Origin: Cytophagales bacterium
Lineage (GTDB): Bacteria > Bacteroidota > Bacteroidia > Cytophagales > Spirosomataceae
Direction: 5' to 3'
DNA length: 64,000 nucleotides
Assembly: GCA_013298025.1 (NCBI GenBank)
Contig: JAAFJE010000015.1
Span: 62,001-126,000 of the forward strand
Made by a program: the position numbers and the translations under genes. The notes beneath the pieces are model-generated. The model was not told where the DNA came from. It saw only the letters and a program-made list of their open reading frames with translations, and did not search any database. Numbering within the stretch: the first letter of the stretch is position 1; each line of letters starts with the position of its first letter. Shown here piece by piece: positions 45,225 through 54,664 of the stretch.

Positions 45225-46358
45225 CTATAAATTGTGGAGAACGTGCTGATACAAGTGCCAAAACTGTGTGGAAATGTGTTGATGTGTGTATTGTTGCACA
45301 ACCAGTTGTCGGGCTTTTTGTCCGAGTTTTTTACGTAAAAAAGGCCTGTCAAGTAAATAGTCTATCCGTTCGGCTAATGCGGTTGTTTGTCCTACGGGAA
45401 ACAGCAATCCATTTTCTTGGTCATGAATCAAGCTACTGCAACCAGCACAATCACTGGCAACAATGGCTTTTTCCATCGCCGAAGCTTCCAACAAAACCTT
45501 TGGAAAACCTTCATGGTACGAGGGCAATACCACCACGCAAGCCTCCGCCAAGTTTTGCCTGATGTCGTGCTGAAAGTCTTTCCAAACGATATAATCGGGT
45601 ACGCAAGCCTCAAGCAAGGTATGTTTCGTTATAGCCCTAGGATTGTGTGCGTCTATGCCACCAACCAATTCAAATTGTACTTTTCCTTGCCATCGGCTAC
45701 GCAACAATTGGGCGGCTTGTATAAAGTCGAAAATGCCTTTATCTTGAATCATGCGAGCTATCAATACCACTTTGAGCGGCATAGCTGGCGTAGGCGAGCG
45801 AGGATAAAAATGTTGTACATCTACGCCCATGCCTTTGATAAGATGCGTTTGGACAGGGTTGAGAGCCAAGTGCTGTTGAAGCGTATGGGCATCCGTTGGG
45901 TTTTGAAATACCCAGTGCTGTTGAGCACCAGCAAAGCAGTGTTTGGTCCAAGCCAACAGCCGAGCCAATAAAGGCGATTGGTGCCAAAAAGTACCTAAGC
46001 CCGACACCGCTTGAATCATGGGTACAGACCGCCCAAGCCGATTGGCAATTGTTCCATACACAATCAGTTTTAAGCCTACCTGATGAATGAGGCTCGGCTT
46101 GAGTTTTCTATAGGTTTTCCACAAAAAATAACAAAGGTATAATTCTCTAAAAACGGCTATTTTACCCCTGCTCAAAGGTAAGGGGATGAGTTCGATGCCT
46201 ATGGCTTGGATGCGTGCAGCGTGGTCGGTTACGTGGGTAAGTACGCTGATACGCCAGCCTTTTTGTCGTAAAAAAGTAGCCAAGTGAAGTCTATGCGACA
46301 CAAAGAACCAATCGACATTGACGACAAAAACAAGATGAGGGTTAATGATTTTTGACAT
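45225..46358 (-). CDS. GT4-family glycosyltransferase (last gene of the polysaccharide operon)
   Basis: A 377-residue GT-B fold enzyme. The N-terminal domain starts with PHLVFVVNVDWFFVSHRLHLA. The C-terminal GT1/GT4 domain has KVVLIARMIQDKGIFDFIQAA and the donor-binding LPSYHEGFPKVLLEASAM (E-x7-E). It resembles enzymes that add an N-acetylhexosamine to undecaprenyl-linked sugars, but the donor is not certain. The ATG at 46358 overlaps the end of the upstream asnB by 17 bp; a longer frame to 46457 has no conserved sequence. Confidence 0.88.
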   Translation of the reverse strand: MSKIINPHLVFVVNVDWFFVSHRLHLATFLRQKGWRISVLTHVTDHAARIQAIGIELIPLPLSRGKIAVFRELYLCYFLWKTYRKLKPSLIHQVGLKLIVYGTIANRLGRSVPMIQAVSGLGTFWHQSPLLARLLAWTKHCFAGAQQHWVFQNPTDAHTLQQHLALNPVQTHLIKGMGVDVQHFYPRSPTPAMPLKVVLIARMIQDKGIFDFIQAAQLLRSRWQGKVQFELVGGIDAHNPRAITKHTLLEACVPDYIVWKDFQHDIRQNLAEACVVVLPSYHEGFPKVLLEASAMEKAIVASDCAGCSSLIHDQENGLLFPVGQTTALAERIDYLLDRPFLRKKLGQKARQLVVQQYTHQHISTQFWHLYQHVLHNL

Positions 46359-48222
46359 ACCATTGCTGAAAACAATATATACTCCATAAAATATTCCGAT
46401 AAGTACGAGGATGCCTTTGGGCGTTTTGCAAAATAGCCTCAAACAATTGTGGTTCAAAAATACCCTGAGCTCTCACAAAATCAGGCGAAGTAAGTGTTTG
46501 CCAATCGGTACGAAGCTCATGGTTGAGCCAATATTCTACAGGCACTTCAAAGCCATGTTTCGGATTCGTAAGAAAGCCTTTAGGAAAATAAGGGGCAAAG
46601 GTATCTTTGAGCAAACGCTTGGTTTGGGTCTTTTTTACCAAAAAATCATCGGGCAATGTATCGACAAATGTCCATAGATTTTTGGCCAAAAAAGGCGTTC
46701 TGCATTCGATAGAAGCCAACATACTCATGCGGTCGGTTTTTACGAGCATATCGCCTTCGAGCGTAAAACGCCTATCGAAATGACGCATTTGCTGCAACAA
46801 ACTCGTAGAAGTAGGCTGCATGGCATCGGGGATGATGGTGCTTGTTTGGTTATTGATAGGCAATAGCAAACGAGTGAGCCACTCGGCCCGTAAGCCCAAA
46901 GTACAGGTATTGAGGAGGTCTTCTTGCGTATTTTTTCCGATATTATGCAGCATTTTTTGGAACGGTTGCAAAGGTTTGATAGACCTCGCTAGTATATCGA
47001 CACAAGGATTGATGCCTTGATGCAACCACGGCGGACAATAACGGCGGTACTGTTGGGCATAAAAGGGCATTTTGTAACGATTATAACCTCCCAAAAGCTC
47101 ATCCGCCCCATCGCCTGTGAGGGCCACCTTGACAAACCGCTTGACATTTTGGGCTAAAAAATAACTAGCCAAAGCCGAAGAATCGCCATAAGGCTCATCG
47201 AAATGCGTTACAATGGTGGGTATCTCGGCTTCTATGGCTTGAAAAGTCAAGGGGAAAGTATGATGTTGTGTTGAAAAAAGTTTTGCAACCAAGACTGCTC
47301 TAGGCGATTCGTCGAATTTTTTATGTGAAAAACCAATGGCAAAAGTCTGCAAAGGCTTAGGCGGTCTGACTTGTTGAGCCAAATACGTAATGATACTTGA
47401 ATCGACACCGCCACTCAAAAAAACGCCTACTTCTACGGAAGCCTGCATTTGCTGGACTACGCTGTTTGTAAGCAAGGTGTATAAGCGTTGTTGTGCCGCT
47501 TCATACGACCATTTCTTTTCGTCAAATGCAGCGTTAGCCTCTCCATAATCATACTTGGTTAAGGTAAAATTTTCGAGGTCTAAGTCTAACATCTGGGCAG
47601 GTTCGAGTTTATGAATACCTTCATAAATCGAAAAAGGAGCAGGAATAAAAGTCAAGCGAAAATACAGTTGTAAAGCCTCCGAACAAATCGCAGGTTTACA
47701 TTGGTAAAGCTGTTGGTAGGTATGAACCAAGGCTTTAAGTTCGCTTGAAAAAAAGCAATATCCCTCTTTCAAACAATAATACAAAGGCTTTTCGCCATGA
47801 ATATCTCTAGCCAAAAAAAGCTTGTTGGTTTGCTGGTCGTAGATGGCCAACGCAAACATTCCCTGCAAAAACTGGCACATTTCTTTTCCCCAATACGCAT
47901 ACGCTTTGAGTACTACTTCGGTATCGGAATTGGTTTGGAAGCAAAAGCCTTTTTGTTCGAGTAAGCTCCGAATCGCTTGGTGGTTGTAGATTTCCCCGTT
48001 AAAAACAATTGTCCATTGCTCATAACACATCGGTTGGTTGCTCGAAGGATTGGCATCAACAATCGCCAGTCGTTTCATGCCCAAGCATAGCTGTTGTTGC
48101 GGACTAAGCCACACGCCCTCGCTGTCGGGACCACGATGGTGCAGGCGTTGGTTCATTTGATACACCATTGGCACAAGTGTATCTCTTCGGTGTTTAGTTG
48201 CGATGCCATTGATACCACACAT
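46342..48222 (-). CDS. asnB: AsnB-type glutamine amidotransferase/asparagine synthetase (copy 1)
   Basis: A 626-residue enzyme. The N-terminal Ntn glutaminase starts with Met-Cys-Gly, leaving Cys as the nucleophile, and contains RLAIVD and FNGEIYNH. The C-terminal synthetase has the ATP PP-loop SGGVDSS (near residue 270) and TGDGADELLGGYNRY. In general metabolism AsnB makes asparagine. In polysaccharide clusters close relatives amidate uronic acids. The place among glycosyltransferases favours the latter. It shares a 17-bp overlap with the next gene. Confidence 0.9.
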   Translation of the reverse strand: MCGINGIATKHRRDTLVPMVYQMNQRLHHRGPDSEGVWLSPQQQLCLGMKRLAIVDANPSSNQPMCYEQWTIVFNGEIYNHQAIRSLLEQKGFCFQTNSDTEVVLKAYAYWGKEMCQFLQGMFALAIYDQQTNKLFLARDIHGEKPLYYCLKEGYCFFSSELKALVHTYQQLYQCKPAICSEALQLYFRLTFIPAPFSIYEGIHKLEPAQMLDLDLENFTLTKYDYGEANAAFDEKKWSYEAAQQRLYTLLTNSVVQQMQASVEVGVFLSGGVDSSIITYLAQQVRPPKPLQTFAIGFSHKKFDESPRAVLVAKLFSTQHHTFPLTFQAIEAEIPTIVTHFDEPYGDSSALASYFLAQNVKRFVKVALTGDGADELLGGYNRYKMPFYAQQYRRYCPPWLHQGINPCVDILARSIKPLQPFQKMLHNIGKNTQEDLLNTCTLGLRAEWLTRLLLPINNQTSTIIPDAMQPTSTSLLQQMRHFDRRFTLEGDMLVKTDRMSMLASIECRTPFLAKNLWTFVDTLPDDFLVKKTQTKRLLKDTFAPYFPKGFLTNPKHGFEVPVEYWLNHELRTDWQTLTSPDFVRAQGIFEPQLFEAILQNAQRHPRTYRNILWSIYCFQQWYVKNH

Positions 48223-48277
48223 AAATTTATCCGTTTAAAATGAATCTGTAAGCATACAGATGGTAGGTGAAACTATT

Positions 48278-49369
48278 TTAACAATCTACCAACTCGCCAT
48301 ACAACTGCTCATATTTTTGCACAATCTTTTGTATATCAAAGTGTTGCTGTAATCTTTCGTACTGACGAGTTTTGACCGACGCTTGTTGTGTGGGTGTTAA
48401 GCTGATGAAGTTTTGCCACGCCAAAGCCAAGGCTTGTGCATCGCCAATGGGTGTTACCCACTGCTTATCGCCTAACAAAATAGGTATATCGCCTGCCTCT
48501 GTGGCGATGCACATAACTCCTTGACTGATGGCTTCGCCTAGTACATTAGGGAATCCTTCGGTGAACGAACTGAGCGTACAGATATGCAGTTGGCTTATTA
48601 CGGTAGTCGCATCGGATTGTTCGCCCAACAAGGTAAATGCCTCTTGCACGGCGTGTTGGGCAAGGCAATGCACAAGGCTAGGGTTATGGACATCGCAGTT
48701 TTTTCCACATAAGATAAAATGAGCTTGTGGAAAACTTCGCTTGAAAATAGCCGCCGCCCGAATAAACGTTTCATGGTCTTTGGCGGTGGCAAACCTTGCT
48801 ATTTTCCCAATACGTATGCCTTCGTTGCTTGCTTTTGTCGGTCTTCTTTCTTTCAATACAAAACCATTCGGAATACAGTACATGGGCGTTTGCCAACCTT
48901 GTACTTGGTGGGCTTGTGCAGCTTTTTGCGAACAGCAAACAACAGCATCGGGCATATAAAATACCATTTTTTTACAAAACCATCCGAGTATTTTACCTGT
49001 ATAGCTCTCTATGCAGTCGGGAGCGTGCCTGATATTCCAGATAATTTTTGGTCGAAACGAACGCCCTACGATTGCCAAAGAAAAAAGAAAAGCTGGATAC
49101 AGCCACGCATGAACGAGGTCGGGTTGTAACTGCCTGAGTATATGTCTTAATTGCAGTATTGTCTGCAAAGGGAATATGCTTTTAGGACGATTGAGCTGAT
49201 ACACCTTTATGCCTAGGGCATTGAACCGAACAGCAAGGGTATTTTCTTGCCAAAAAGTAATAACGCTCAATTGGTATTTTTGGCGGTTGGTGTGTTCGGC
49301 AAGTTTGAGTAGCATGGTTTCGCTGCCCCCAATACCCAAACTCGGAATGAGGTATGTAATATGAATCAT
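48278..49369 (-). CDS. GT4-family glycosyltransferase
   Basis: A 363-residue GT-B enzyme. The N-terminus, ITYLIPSLGIGGSETMLLKLA, is the acceptor-side loop of the family. The C-terminal part has IGKIARFATAKDHETFIRAA and the donor motif SSFTEGFPNVLGEAISQG. Genes on both sides are close (55 bp to asnB copy 1 and 9 bp from the other GT4 gene). Donor and linkage cannot be read from the sequence. Confidence 0.9.
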   Translation of the reverse strand: MIHITYLIPSLGIGGSETMLLKLAEHTNRQKYQLSVITFWQENTLAVRFNALGIKVYQLNRPKSIFPLQTILQLRHILRQLQPDLVHAWLYPAFLFSLAIVGRSFRPKIIWNIRHAPDCIESYTGKILGWFCKKMVFYMPDAVVCCSQKAAQAHQVQGWQTPMYCIPNGFVLKERRPTKASNEGIRIGKIARFATAKDHETFIRAAAIFKRSFPQAHFILCGKNCDVHNPSLVHCLAQHAVQEAFTLLGEQSDATTVISQLHICTLSSFTEGFPNVLGEAISQGVMCIATEAGDIPILLGDKQWVTPIGDAQALALAWQNFISLTPTQQASVKTRQYERLQQHFDIQKIVQKYEQLYGELVDC

Positions 49370-49378
49370 ATTCTAGTG

Positions 49379-50473
49379 CTATAAATTGTTCATGGCTTCC
49401 TTGGTGAATTGTAGCAAACAGCGGTTTATATCGTGTTTATTTTTGACAAAAGTTTGTATGCTTGTAGCGTCAAAGGGCATTGTCAACGCCTGCTGAATGC
49501 CGTGGGTATAGGCTGCTATGTTATTATTTTCGACCAACAATCCATTAAAACCATTGAGTACGGCTTCGTTTGTGCCTCCGCCAATGGCATAAGCAACACA
49601 GGGCTTGCCACAGGCTTGGGCTTCGAGCAGGGCGTTGGGATACCCTTCGGCATGAGAGCCTTGAAGATACAGCGTAGCATGACGCAAAAACGCATACGGA
49701 TTGGCTTGCTCGCCCACAAAAACAACTTTGTTGGCTATAGGAGTATGGGCTATTTGTTGCCAAAGTCGGTCGTATTCTTGTGGGGTAAAACGCCCAATTA
49801 TCCAATACACAAAATCGCAGGGGAGCAGGGCTAGGGCTTTTAAAATGCGGTCGTGCCCTTTCACCGATGCTAAACGCCCAACCGTGACAAAAATGGGTCT
49901 ATCTTTCGGAATAGGCAACGTGATTGGAAGCTGGCTTTGTTGTTGGATAAAACTGTAATCCAATGGATTATACCAAACGCTTATGTTGGAAGTATCAAGA
50001 GCATACTGTTGTAAAAAAAACGTTTTCATCCATTCCGACTGCACAATAATATGTTGAAACCTGCGATACAATAGCCTGTGCAACAAGGCTTTTCCCCACG
50101 CCAAGGGTGTGGATGGAAGATGCGAAATACGTGTCACGAGCTTTGTTTCTTTGGGTAAAAAAGGGGATAAAAGGGCTATGTACCACGTAAAATCTAGTAC
50201 GCTCAACAACAGTTGAGGACGCAACTGGCGTATCAAGTCAATAAGCTGCCAAGCGGTATAACGTACCCTTCGCTGGGGTAAAATATGTTGCTGTATCGCT
50301 GGTGAAAGGGTAAAAAATGAGGGCTTGTCGGTTGTTAAATACGCCAAATGTACTTCCCACAACACAGGGGACAAATGATTGAGCAAGGTGCTTATGACCT
50401 TTTCTGTACCTCCTGCGTACAGGTTTGGCATGAGCACAAGAAGGCGAATAGGTGCTTTTATCGTATTCATCAT
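49379..50473 (-). CDS. GT4-family glycosyltransferase
   Basis: A 364-residue GT-B enzyme with the family start LLVLMPNLYAGGTEKVISTLL. The C-terminal domain has PIFVTVGRLASVKGHDRILKAL, and the donor motif SHAEGYPNALLEAQACG is typical of GalNAc/GlcNAc or galactose transferases of the PglH/PglJ type. The specificity is an inference. It starts 46 bp after asnB copy 2 and is followed by another GT4 gene. Confidence 0.9.
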   Translation of the reverse strand: MMNTIKAPIRLLVLMPNLYAGGTEKVISTLLNHLSPVLWEVHLAYLTTDKPSFFTLSPAIQQHILPQRRVRYTAWQLIDLIRQLRPQLLLSVLDFTWYIALLSPFLPKETKLVTRISHLPSTPLAWGKALLHRLLYRRFQHIIVQSEWMKTFFLQQYALDTSNISVWYNPLDYSFIQQQSQLPITLPIPKDRPIFVTVGRLASVKGHDRILKALALLPCDFVYWIIGRFTPQEYDRLWQQIAHTPIANKVVFVGEQANPYAFLRHATLYLQGSHAEGYPNALLEAQACGKPCVAYAIGGGTNEAVLNGFNGLLVENNNIAAYTHGIQQALTMPFDATSIQTFVKNKHDINRCLLQFTKEAMNNL

Positions 50474-50518
50474 GATAGCAATAAGTATTAAATCGTATCG
50501 AACCTCTTCTAATCAAAT

Positions 50519-52372
50519 TTACCTGTCTATCCAGTGTTTGTACCAAAGTTGAAACTGCAAAATATGCCAAACGGCTGTGCTATAGGCTGTTTTTCCTGCT
50601 AAAAAATCCTTCAAATATTGTTGACAAACCTTGGGGTCTAACAAGCCAGATGTTTCAAGACTGGTTTGGTGTAGGTTGTCGTGCAGGATTGTACGAAAGG
50701 CTTTGTCACCCAACCAACGAGCCAAAGGAATACTAAATCCTTTTTTTGGTCTTTGCATCATCGTAGCAGGCATAGCTTGATGCACGATTTTTTTAAAAAG
50801 GTACTTGGTTGTTCCGTCCCGAATTTTGACATTTCCTTGTACGCTTGCCATCAGTTCTACCAAACGATGGTCGAGCAGGGGTTCTCTGGCTTCTATGCCA
50901 GCGTACATACAAGCCCTATCTACTTTTGCCATAATATCATTCGGCAAATAATGTTGGTAATCCCACGCCAGCATGGCATTGATGGGGTCTGATGTACTCG
51001 GCTCATCGCTCAAATATCTTTGTGCCTCCGCTTGACTCGTTTGCTGTGTAAGTATTTTGTGATAATACTGGCTTTGAATTTTTATCAAACTTAATAGCTG
51101 TAAATCAGATGCTGCACAGGCAATAAACTTTTGTACTTTGGGTGAAAAATTTCTTCCTAATAACCGTTCAACGAGTTGCAATCGTAGGGCTGTTGGCATT
51201 TTTTGTAAATAATCTTTTGTCTTACAAGCTTTTACATAACGAGCATAGCCCCCGAATACTTCGTCACCCCCGTCGGCTGATAAAATTACTTTTACGTGTT
51301 TGCTTGCCCATTGACTTAGCAGCACACAAGGAATAGCCGAACTATCGCCCAAGGGTTCGTCATAAATGATGGGCAATTGTGGTACAATGGCAAGGGCATC
51401 GGACAAAGTGCAAGTATAGATATAATGCGGTAAACCAAGCCTGCGAGCCACCCGACTCGCAAAGGCTGATTCGTCGTATTGGGGGTCGTCGAAGCCTATC
51501 GTGAATGTTTTGGTCGAAGGAAAATTCCCTTGTGCTACCTGATAAGCCACCCAAGTGCTATCATAGCCTCCGCTCAAAAAAATCCCTACAGGCACATCCG
51601 AAACCATCCTGTACGCACACGCACTTGTCAGTAATGCAGAGAGGTTTTCCAAGAGCTGTGCCTCGTTGTAGGGGAGGAATGTATCGCTTTGAAATTTGTT
51701 CCAATACTTTAGCTGGGTTAATTTTCTTTGTCGGCAATCGAAGCAAACGAGATGCCCCACAGGATTTTTTTGTACATGTTGAAAAATACTCAACGGTGCA
51801 GGAATGTATCCATACCGAAAAAACGCATCAACGCCTTGTTTATCAATAGTTTTTACAAAGGAGGGATGTGCTAAAAGGGCTTTCAACTCCGAGCCAAAAA
51901 GCAAGATTCCTTGGTGATAGTAATAGTAAAGTGGCTTGGTGGCTGCCCTATCGCTGCCCAAATACAATTGCTGTGTACGCCGATTGTACAAGGCAAAAGC
52001 AAACATACCAATACATTTATCTAAGGCCGCCATGCCCCAGCAGTCGAATGCTTTGATGAATACTTCGGTATCACCGCTCGACTCAAACCTGTAGCCAGCT
52101 TGTTGTAAACTGATTTTTATTTCTTGAAAATTATATATTTCACCATTATACACCAGCATCCAATCGCCAAAGGTATAGGGCTGTTTGCCTGCTTCCGATA
52201 AATCAAGAATAGCCAAACGTCTATGACCCAAGCCTATTTGATAATGGTCGAGTTGCTCAAAGAAAAGCCCTTCGCCGTCGGGACCTCTATGCCACAGCGT
52301 TTGTGTCATTTTTTCTAGCACTGCTCGATGCGAGCCATGCCGAAAGTCGATAAAACCTGCAAATCCACACAT
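50519..52372 (-). CDS. asnB: AsnB-type glutamine amidotransferase/asparagine synthetase (copy 2)
   Basis: A 617-residue enzyme with N-terminal Met-Cys-Gly-Phe glutaminase (RRLAILD, YNGEIYNFQEI) and a synthetase domain whose PP-loop reads SGGYDST (near residue 266), with SADGGDEVFGGYARY. The Tyr in place of the usual Val is found in relatives from O-antigen and capsule clusters. The ATG at 52372 is chosen because the nucleophile Cys must be residue 2; 20 extra residues upstream would block the active site. It is the second amidotransferase in one operon, so two amidation steps or two different acceptors are possible. Confidence 0.9.
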   Translation of the reverse strand: MCGFAGFIDFRHGSHRAVLEKMTQTLWHRGPDGEGLFFEQLDHYQIGLGHRRLAILDLSEAGKQPYTFGDWMLVYNGEIYNFQEIKISLQQAGYRFESSGDTEVFIKAFDCWGMAALDKCIGMFAFALYNRRTQQLYLGSDRAATKPLYYYYHQGILLFGSELKALLAHPSFVKTIDKQGVDAFFRYGYIPAPLSIFQHVQKNPVGHLVCFDCRQRKLTQLKYWNKFQSDTFLPYNEAQLLENLSALLTSACAYRMVSDVPVGIFLSGGYDSTWVAYQVAQGNFPSTKTFTIGFDDPQYDESAFASRVARRLGLPHYIYTCTLSDALAIVPQLPIIYDEPLGDSSAIPCVLLSQWASKHVKVILSADGGDEVFGGYARYVKACKTKDYLQKMPTALRLQLVERLLGRNFSPKVQKFIACAASDLQLLSLIKIQSQYYHKILTQQTSQAEAQRYLSDEPSTSDPINAMLAWDYQHYLPNDIMAKVDRACMYAGIEAREPLLDHRLVELMASVQGNVKIRDGTTKYLFKKIVHQAMPATMMQRPKKGFSIPLARWLGDKAFRTILHDNLHQTSLETSGLLDPKVCQQYLKDFLAGKTAYSTAVWHILQFQLWYKHWIDR

Positions 52373-52418
52373 AAGTTTTATATTTAGGTTGAAGAACAAT
52401 AGGGTAAAGCTGTACTTT

Positions 52419-53690
52419 TTACTTCCATTCAACGGCTTGATGCAATGCCTTTAGGCAAGTGGCTATAGCCCAAACGGCAAGGGCAAATAGTACAATGCGT
52501 TTTTGTAAATACAATTGAAACAACAGGTTGTTGCGGTGTATATAAAATGCCCAAATACTAAAAAATAGTACCGTAACGCCCAAGCCAAAGCCACGTGTAC
52601 AACGCAACAACAAACAGCCTAAGCCTAAAATGCCGTGATACACCACCACAAACACACACAAACCAACCCAACCGCTACTGGCCCATACATCGCCCCAAAT
52701 ATTATAGGCTAAACCATAGGACAAATCGGGGAAAAGAATTCTTTGGTCTAAATAATGGCTTTTCGAGTCCATACCCAGCCAATCGCCGCCCACACTTAGC
52801 TGTGCCGCCAAGTCGATAGGATGATAAAAGTCGGTACTAATTTGTTGGCGTAAAGTTTCTGATAAATTAGCCTGTATGCCTGCTGGCTCGCCTGTGACAA
52901 ATGTATGAAAAAGCACATCTTCCCAAGAGGGGTATATTTCTTCAAACAAATCCATTCTATGGGCTTGCAACAAGGGTAACAATAATTTTGAAACAAAAAA
53001 GAGCAAGGCAACGAGCGTTGTCAGGATAATTTTCCCATAATATTTTCTTGAAAAAAAATACCTCCCTAACTGGCGAGGAGTATTGCCCAATCGTACACAA
53101 AACATGGCTATCAGTGCAAACACAGCCGTAGAACGATTGCCTCCCAGCCAAAGGTCTAGTCCGAGCAAGCCCCAAGCCATGCAACTATACCAAGGCTTTC
53201 TTTCGATAAATGCCGTTATCGCCAACAGCAATGCCCCCATTTCCCAGCACACGCTCCAGCGGTCGGCTTCGGCATTGAGCATGGCTTGCAAATCGCCCTT
53301 GCTGATTTCGTTTCTGTGCCAATACCAATCGCCATGTTTCAACAACGACATACTTATCCCCACCAAAGCGATGGCAAAAGCTACCAAGCAGTAATAGCTC
53401 GGTGTTGGTTTCTCTCGCCTTCCCCAATCATATATTTCTATGTAATGGTCATAGCAATACGCTCCTGCAATGTTGCTCACCAATACCAAGCAATACACCG
53501 TATAGCATAAGTCGTACAATGGCATGGTTTGGTCGGTATCATAAGGATTGAGTACCAATCCTGAAAAGCCCGGCAAAAAGTAAATCATGGCACTGCCAAA
53601 AGCAAGGGCAAAGAAGTCGAACGAACGCTTTTGGGTGGCATAATACCATACACCTACCAAACAAAGTACATAAAAAAGCCAACGCATCAT
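52419..53690 (-). CDS. Wzy-like O-antigen/oligosaccharide repeat unit polymerase
   Basis: A 423-residue protein with about 11-12 membrane helices and a large periplasmic loop near residues 250-320 that includes DWLGMDSKSHYLDQR. The low-complexity, Trp- and Leu-rich membrane layout and the place in the cluster fit Wzy, which joins undecaprenyl-linked repeat units at the periplasmic face. Wzy proteins have little sequence conservation, so topology and context are the main evidence. The ATG at 53690 overlaps the epimerase stop as ATGA. Confidence 0.75.
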   Translation of the reverse strand: MMRWLFYVLCLVGVWYYATQKRSFDFFALAFGSAMIYFLPGFSGLVLNPYDTDQTMPLYDLCYTVYCLVLVSNIAGAYCYDHYIEIYDWGRREKPTPSYYCLVAFAIALVGISMSLLKHGDWYWHRNEISKGDLQAMLNAEADRWSVCWEMGALLLAITAFIERKPWYSCMAWGLLGLDLWLGGNRSTAVFALIAMFCVRLGNTPRQLGRYFFSRKYYGKIILTTLVALLFFVSKLLLPLLQAHRMDLFEEIYPSWEDVLFHTFVTGEPAGIQANLSETLRQQISTDFYHPIDLAAQLSVGGDWLGMDSKSHYLDQRILFPDLSYGLAYNIWGDVWASSGWVGLCVFVVVYHGILGLGCLLLRCTRGFGLGVTVLFFSIWAFYIHRNNLLFQLYLQKRIVLFALAVWAIATCLKALHQAVEWK

Positions 53691-54664
53691 ACCACAACCG
53701 ATTGGGCTTTGTACCAAGCCAAGGTTTGCCACAAGCCTTCTCGGCTATATACTTGGGGGCTATAACCCAAATGCTTTTCAGCTAAAGCAATAGATGCCCA
53801 ACTCTGCCGAATATCGCCGGGCCGTTCGGTGGTGTAGTACATGGGTTGGGTTGTTCTGTTGAATTGGTTAAGATGATGCCAAAGGTTATTCAATGATACA
53901 TTTTCACCACAGGCTATGTTGAAAACCCTTTCCTGAAGTGTTTCCGTCGGTTGCATCAACGCCAACATATTGGCATACACTACGTTGTCGATATAGGTAA
54001 AATCTCTGGATTGCTCCCCCGAACCATAGATTTGTGCTTGTTCTTCTTGCAACAATGCTTTTATAAATCGAGGAATAACAGCCGCATACATCCCATCAGG
54101 GTTTTGCCTAGGACCAAATACATTGAAATAGCGTAAGCCTATACAATTGGTTCGGTAGGTTTGAAAAAAGATTTGAGCATATATTTCGTTGATATACTTG
54201 GTACAAGCATACGGCGAAAGCAATTGCCCAAGCTTGTCTTCTTGCTGTGGAAACACCTGTGTATTGCCATATACCGAAGAGGAGGAGGCATACACCATTT
54301 TTCGGACAGGCAAGGTTTTTACAGCTCTGAGCATATTCATAAAACCTTGCACATTTACTTCATGCGTCTGAAAAGGGTCTTGTACCGAACGTGCCACAGC
54401 CCCCAATGCTGCTTGGTGCAACACAAAGTCGATGCCTTCGCAGGCTTGCAAGCAAGTGGTGTATGACCGAATATCGCCTTCGATAAAGTGAAAATTGGGT
54501 TCGTTTGCCAAATGGGCAAGGTTGTGCCAATAGCCCGTAGCAAGATTGTCGAGTACTACCACTTTTTTTGCATGGTGTTTTATCAGAAAATCTACCAAGT
54601 GAGAACCAATAAACCCCGCTCCGCCTGTCACGAGAAAGGTATGCTTTGCAATAAAATTTTCCAT
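53687..54664 (-). CDS. NAD-dependent sugar-nucleotide epimerase (UDP-HexNAc 4-epimerase-like)
   Basis: A 325-residue short-chain dehydrogenase/reductase. The NAD-binding loop is VTGGAGFIGSHL (near residues 10-21), the catalytic site is SSSSVYG with Tyr-x3-Lys in SPYACTKYINE, and the substrate region RYFNVFGPRQNPDGMYAAVIP is of the WbpP/Gne type. It would interconvert UDP-GlcNAc and UDP-GalNAc, or their uronic acids, to supply the cluster. A dehydratase role is less likely. The ATG at 54664 overlaps the GT2 gene by 37 bp. Confidence 0.85.
   Translation of the reverse strand: MENFIAKHTFLVTGGAGFIGSHLVDFLIKHHAKKVVVLDNLATGYWHNLAHLANEPNFHFIEGDIRSYTTCLQACEGIDFVLHQAALGAVARSVQDPFQTHEVNVQGFMNMLRAVKTLPVRKMVYASSSSVYGNTQVFPQQEDKLGQLLSPYACTKYINEIYAQIFFQTYRTNCIGLRYFNVFGPRQNPDGMYAAVIPRFIKALLQEEQAQIYGSGEQSRDFTYIDNVVYANMLALMQPTETLQERVFNIACGENVSLNNLWHHLNQFNRTTQPMYYTTERPGDIRQSWASIALAEKHLGYSPQVYSREGLWQTLAWYKAQSVVV

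Noticed and set aside
45387-45971. Forward frame of 194 codons opposite the GT4 gene
   Set aside because: Antisense to a glycosyltransferase with clear donor-site motifs; product looks random.
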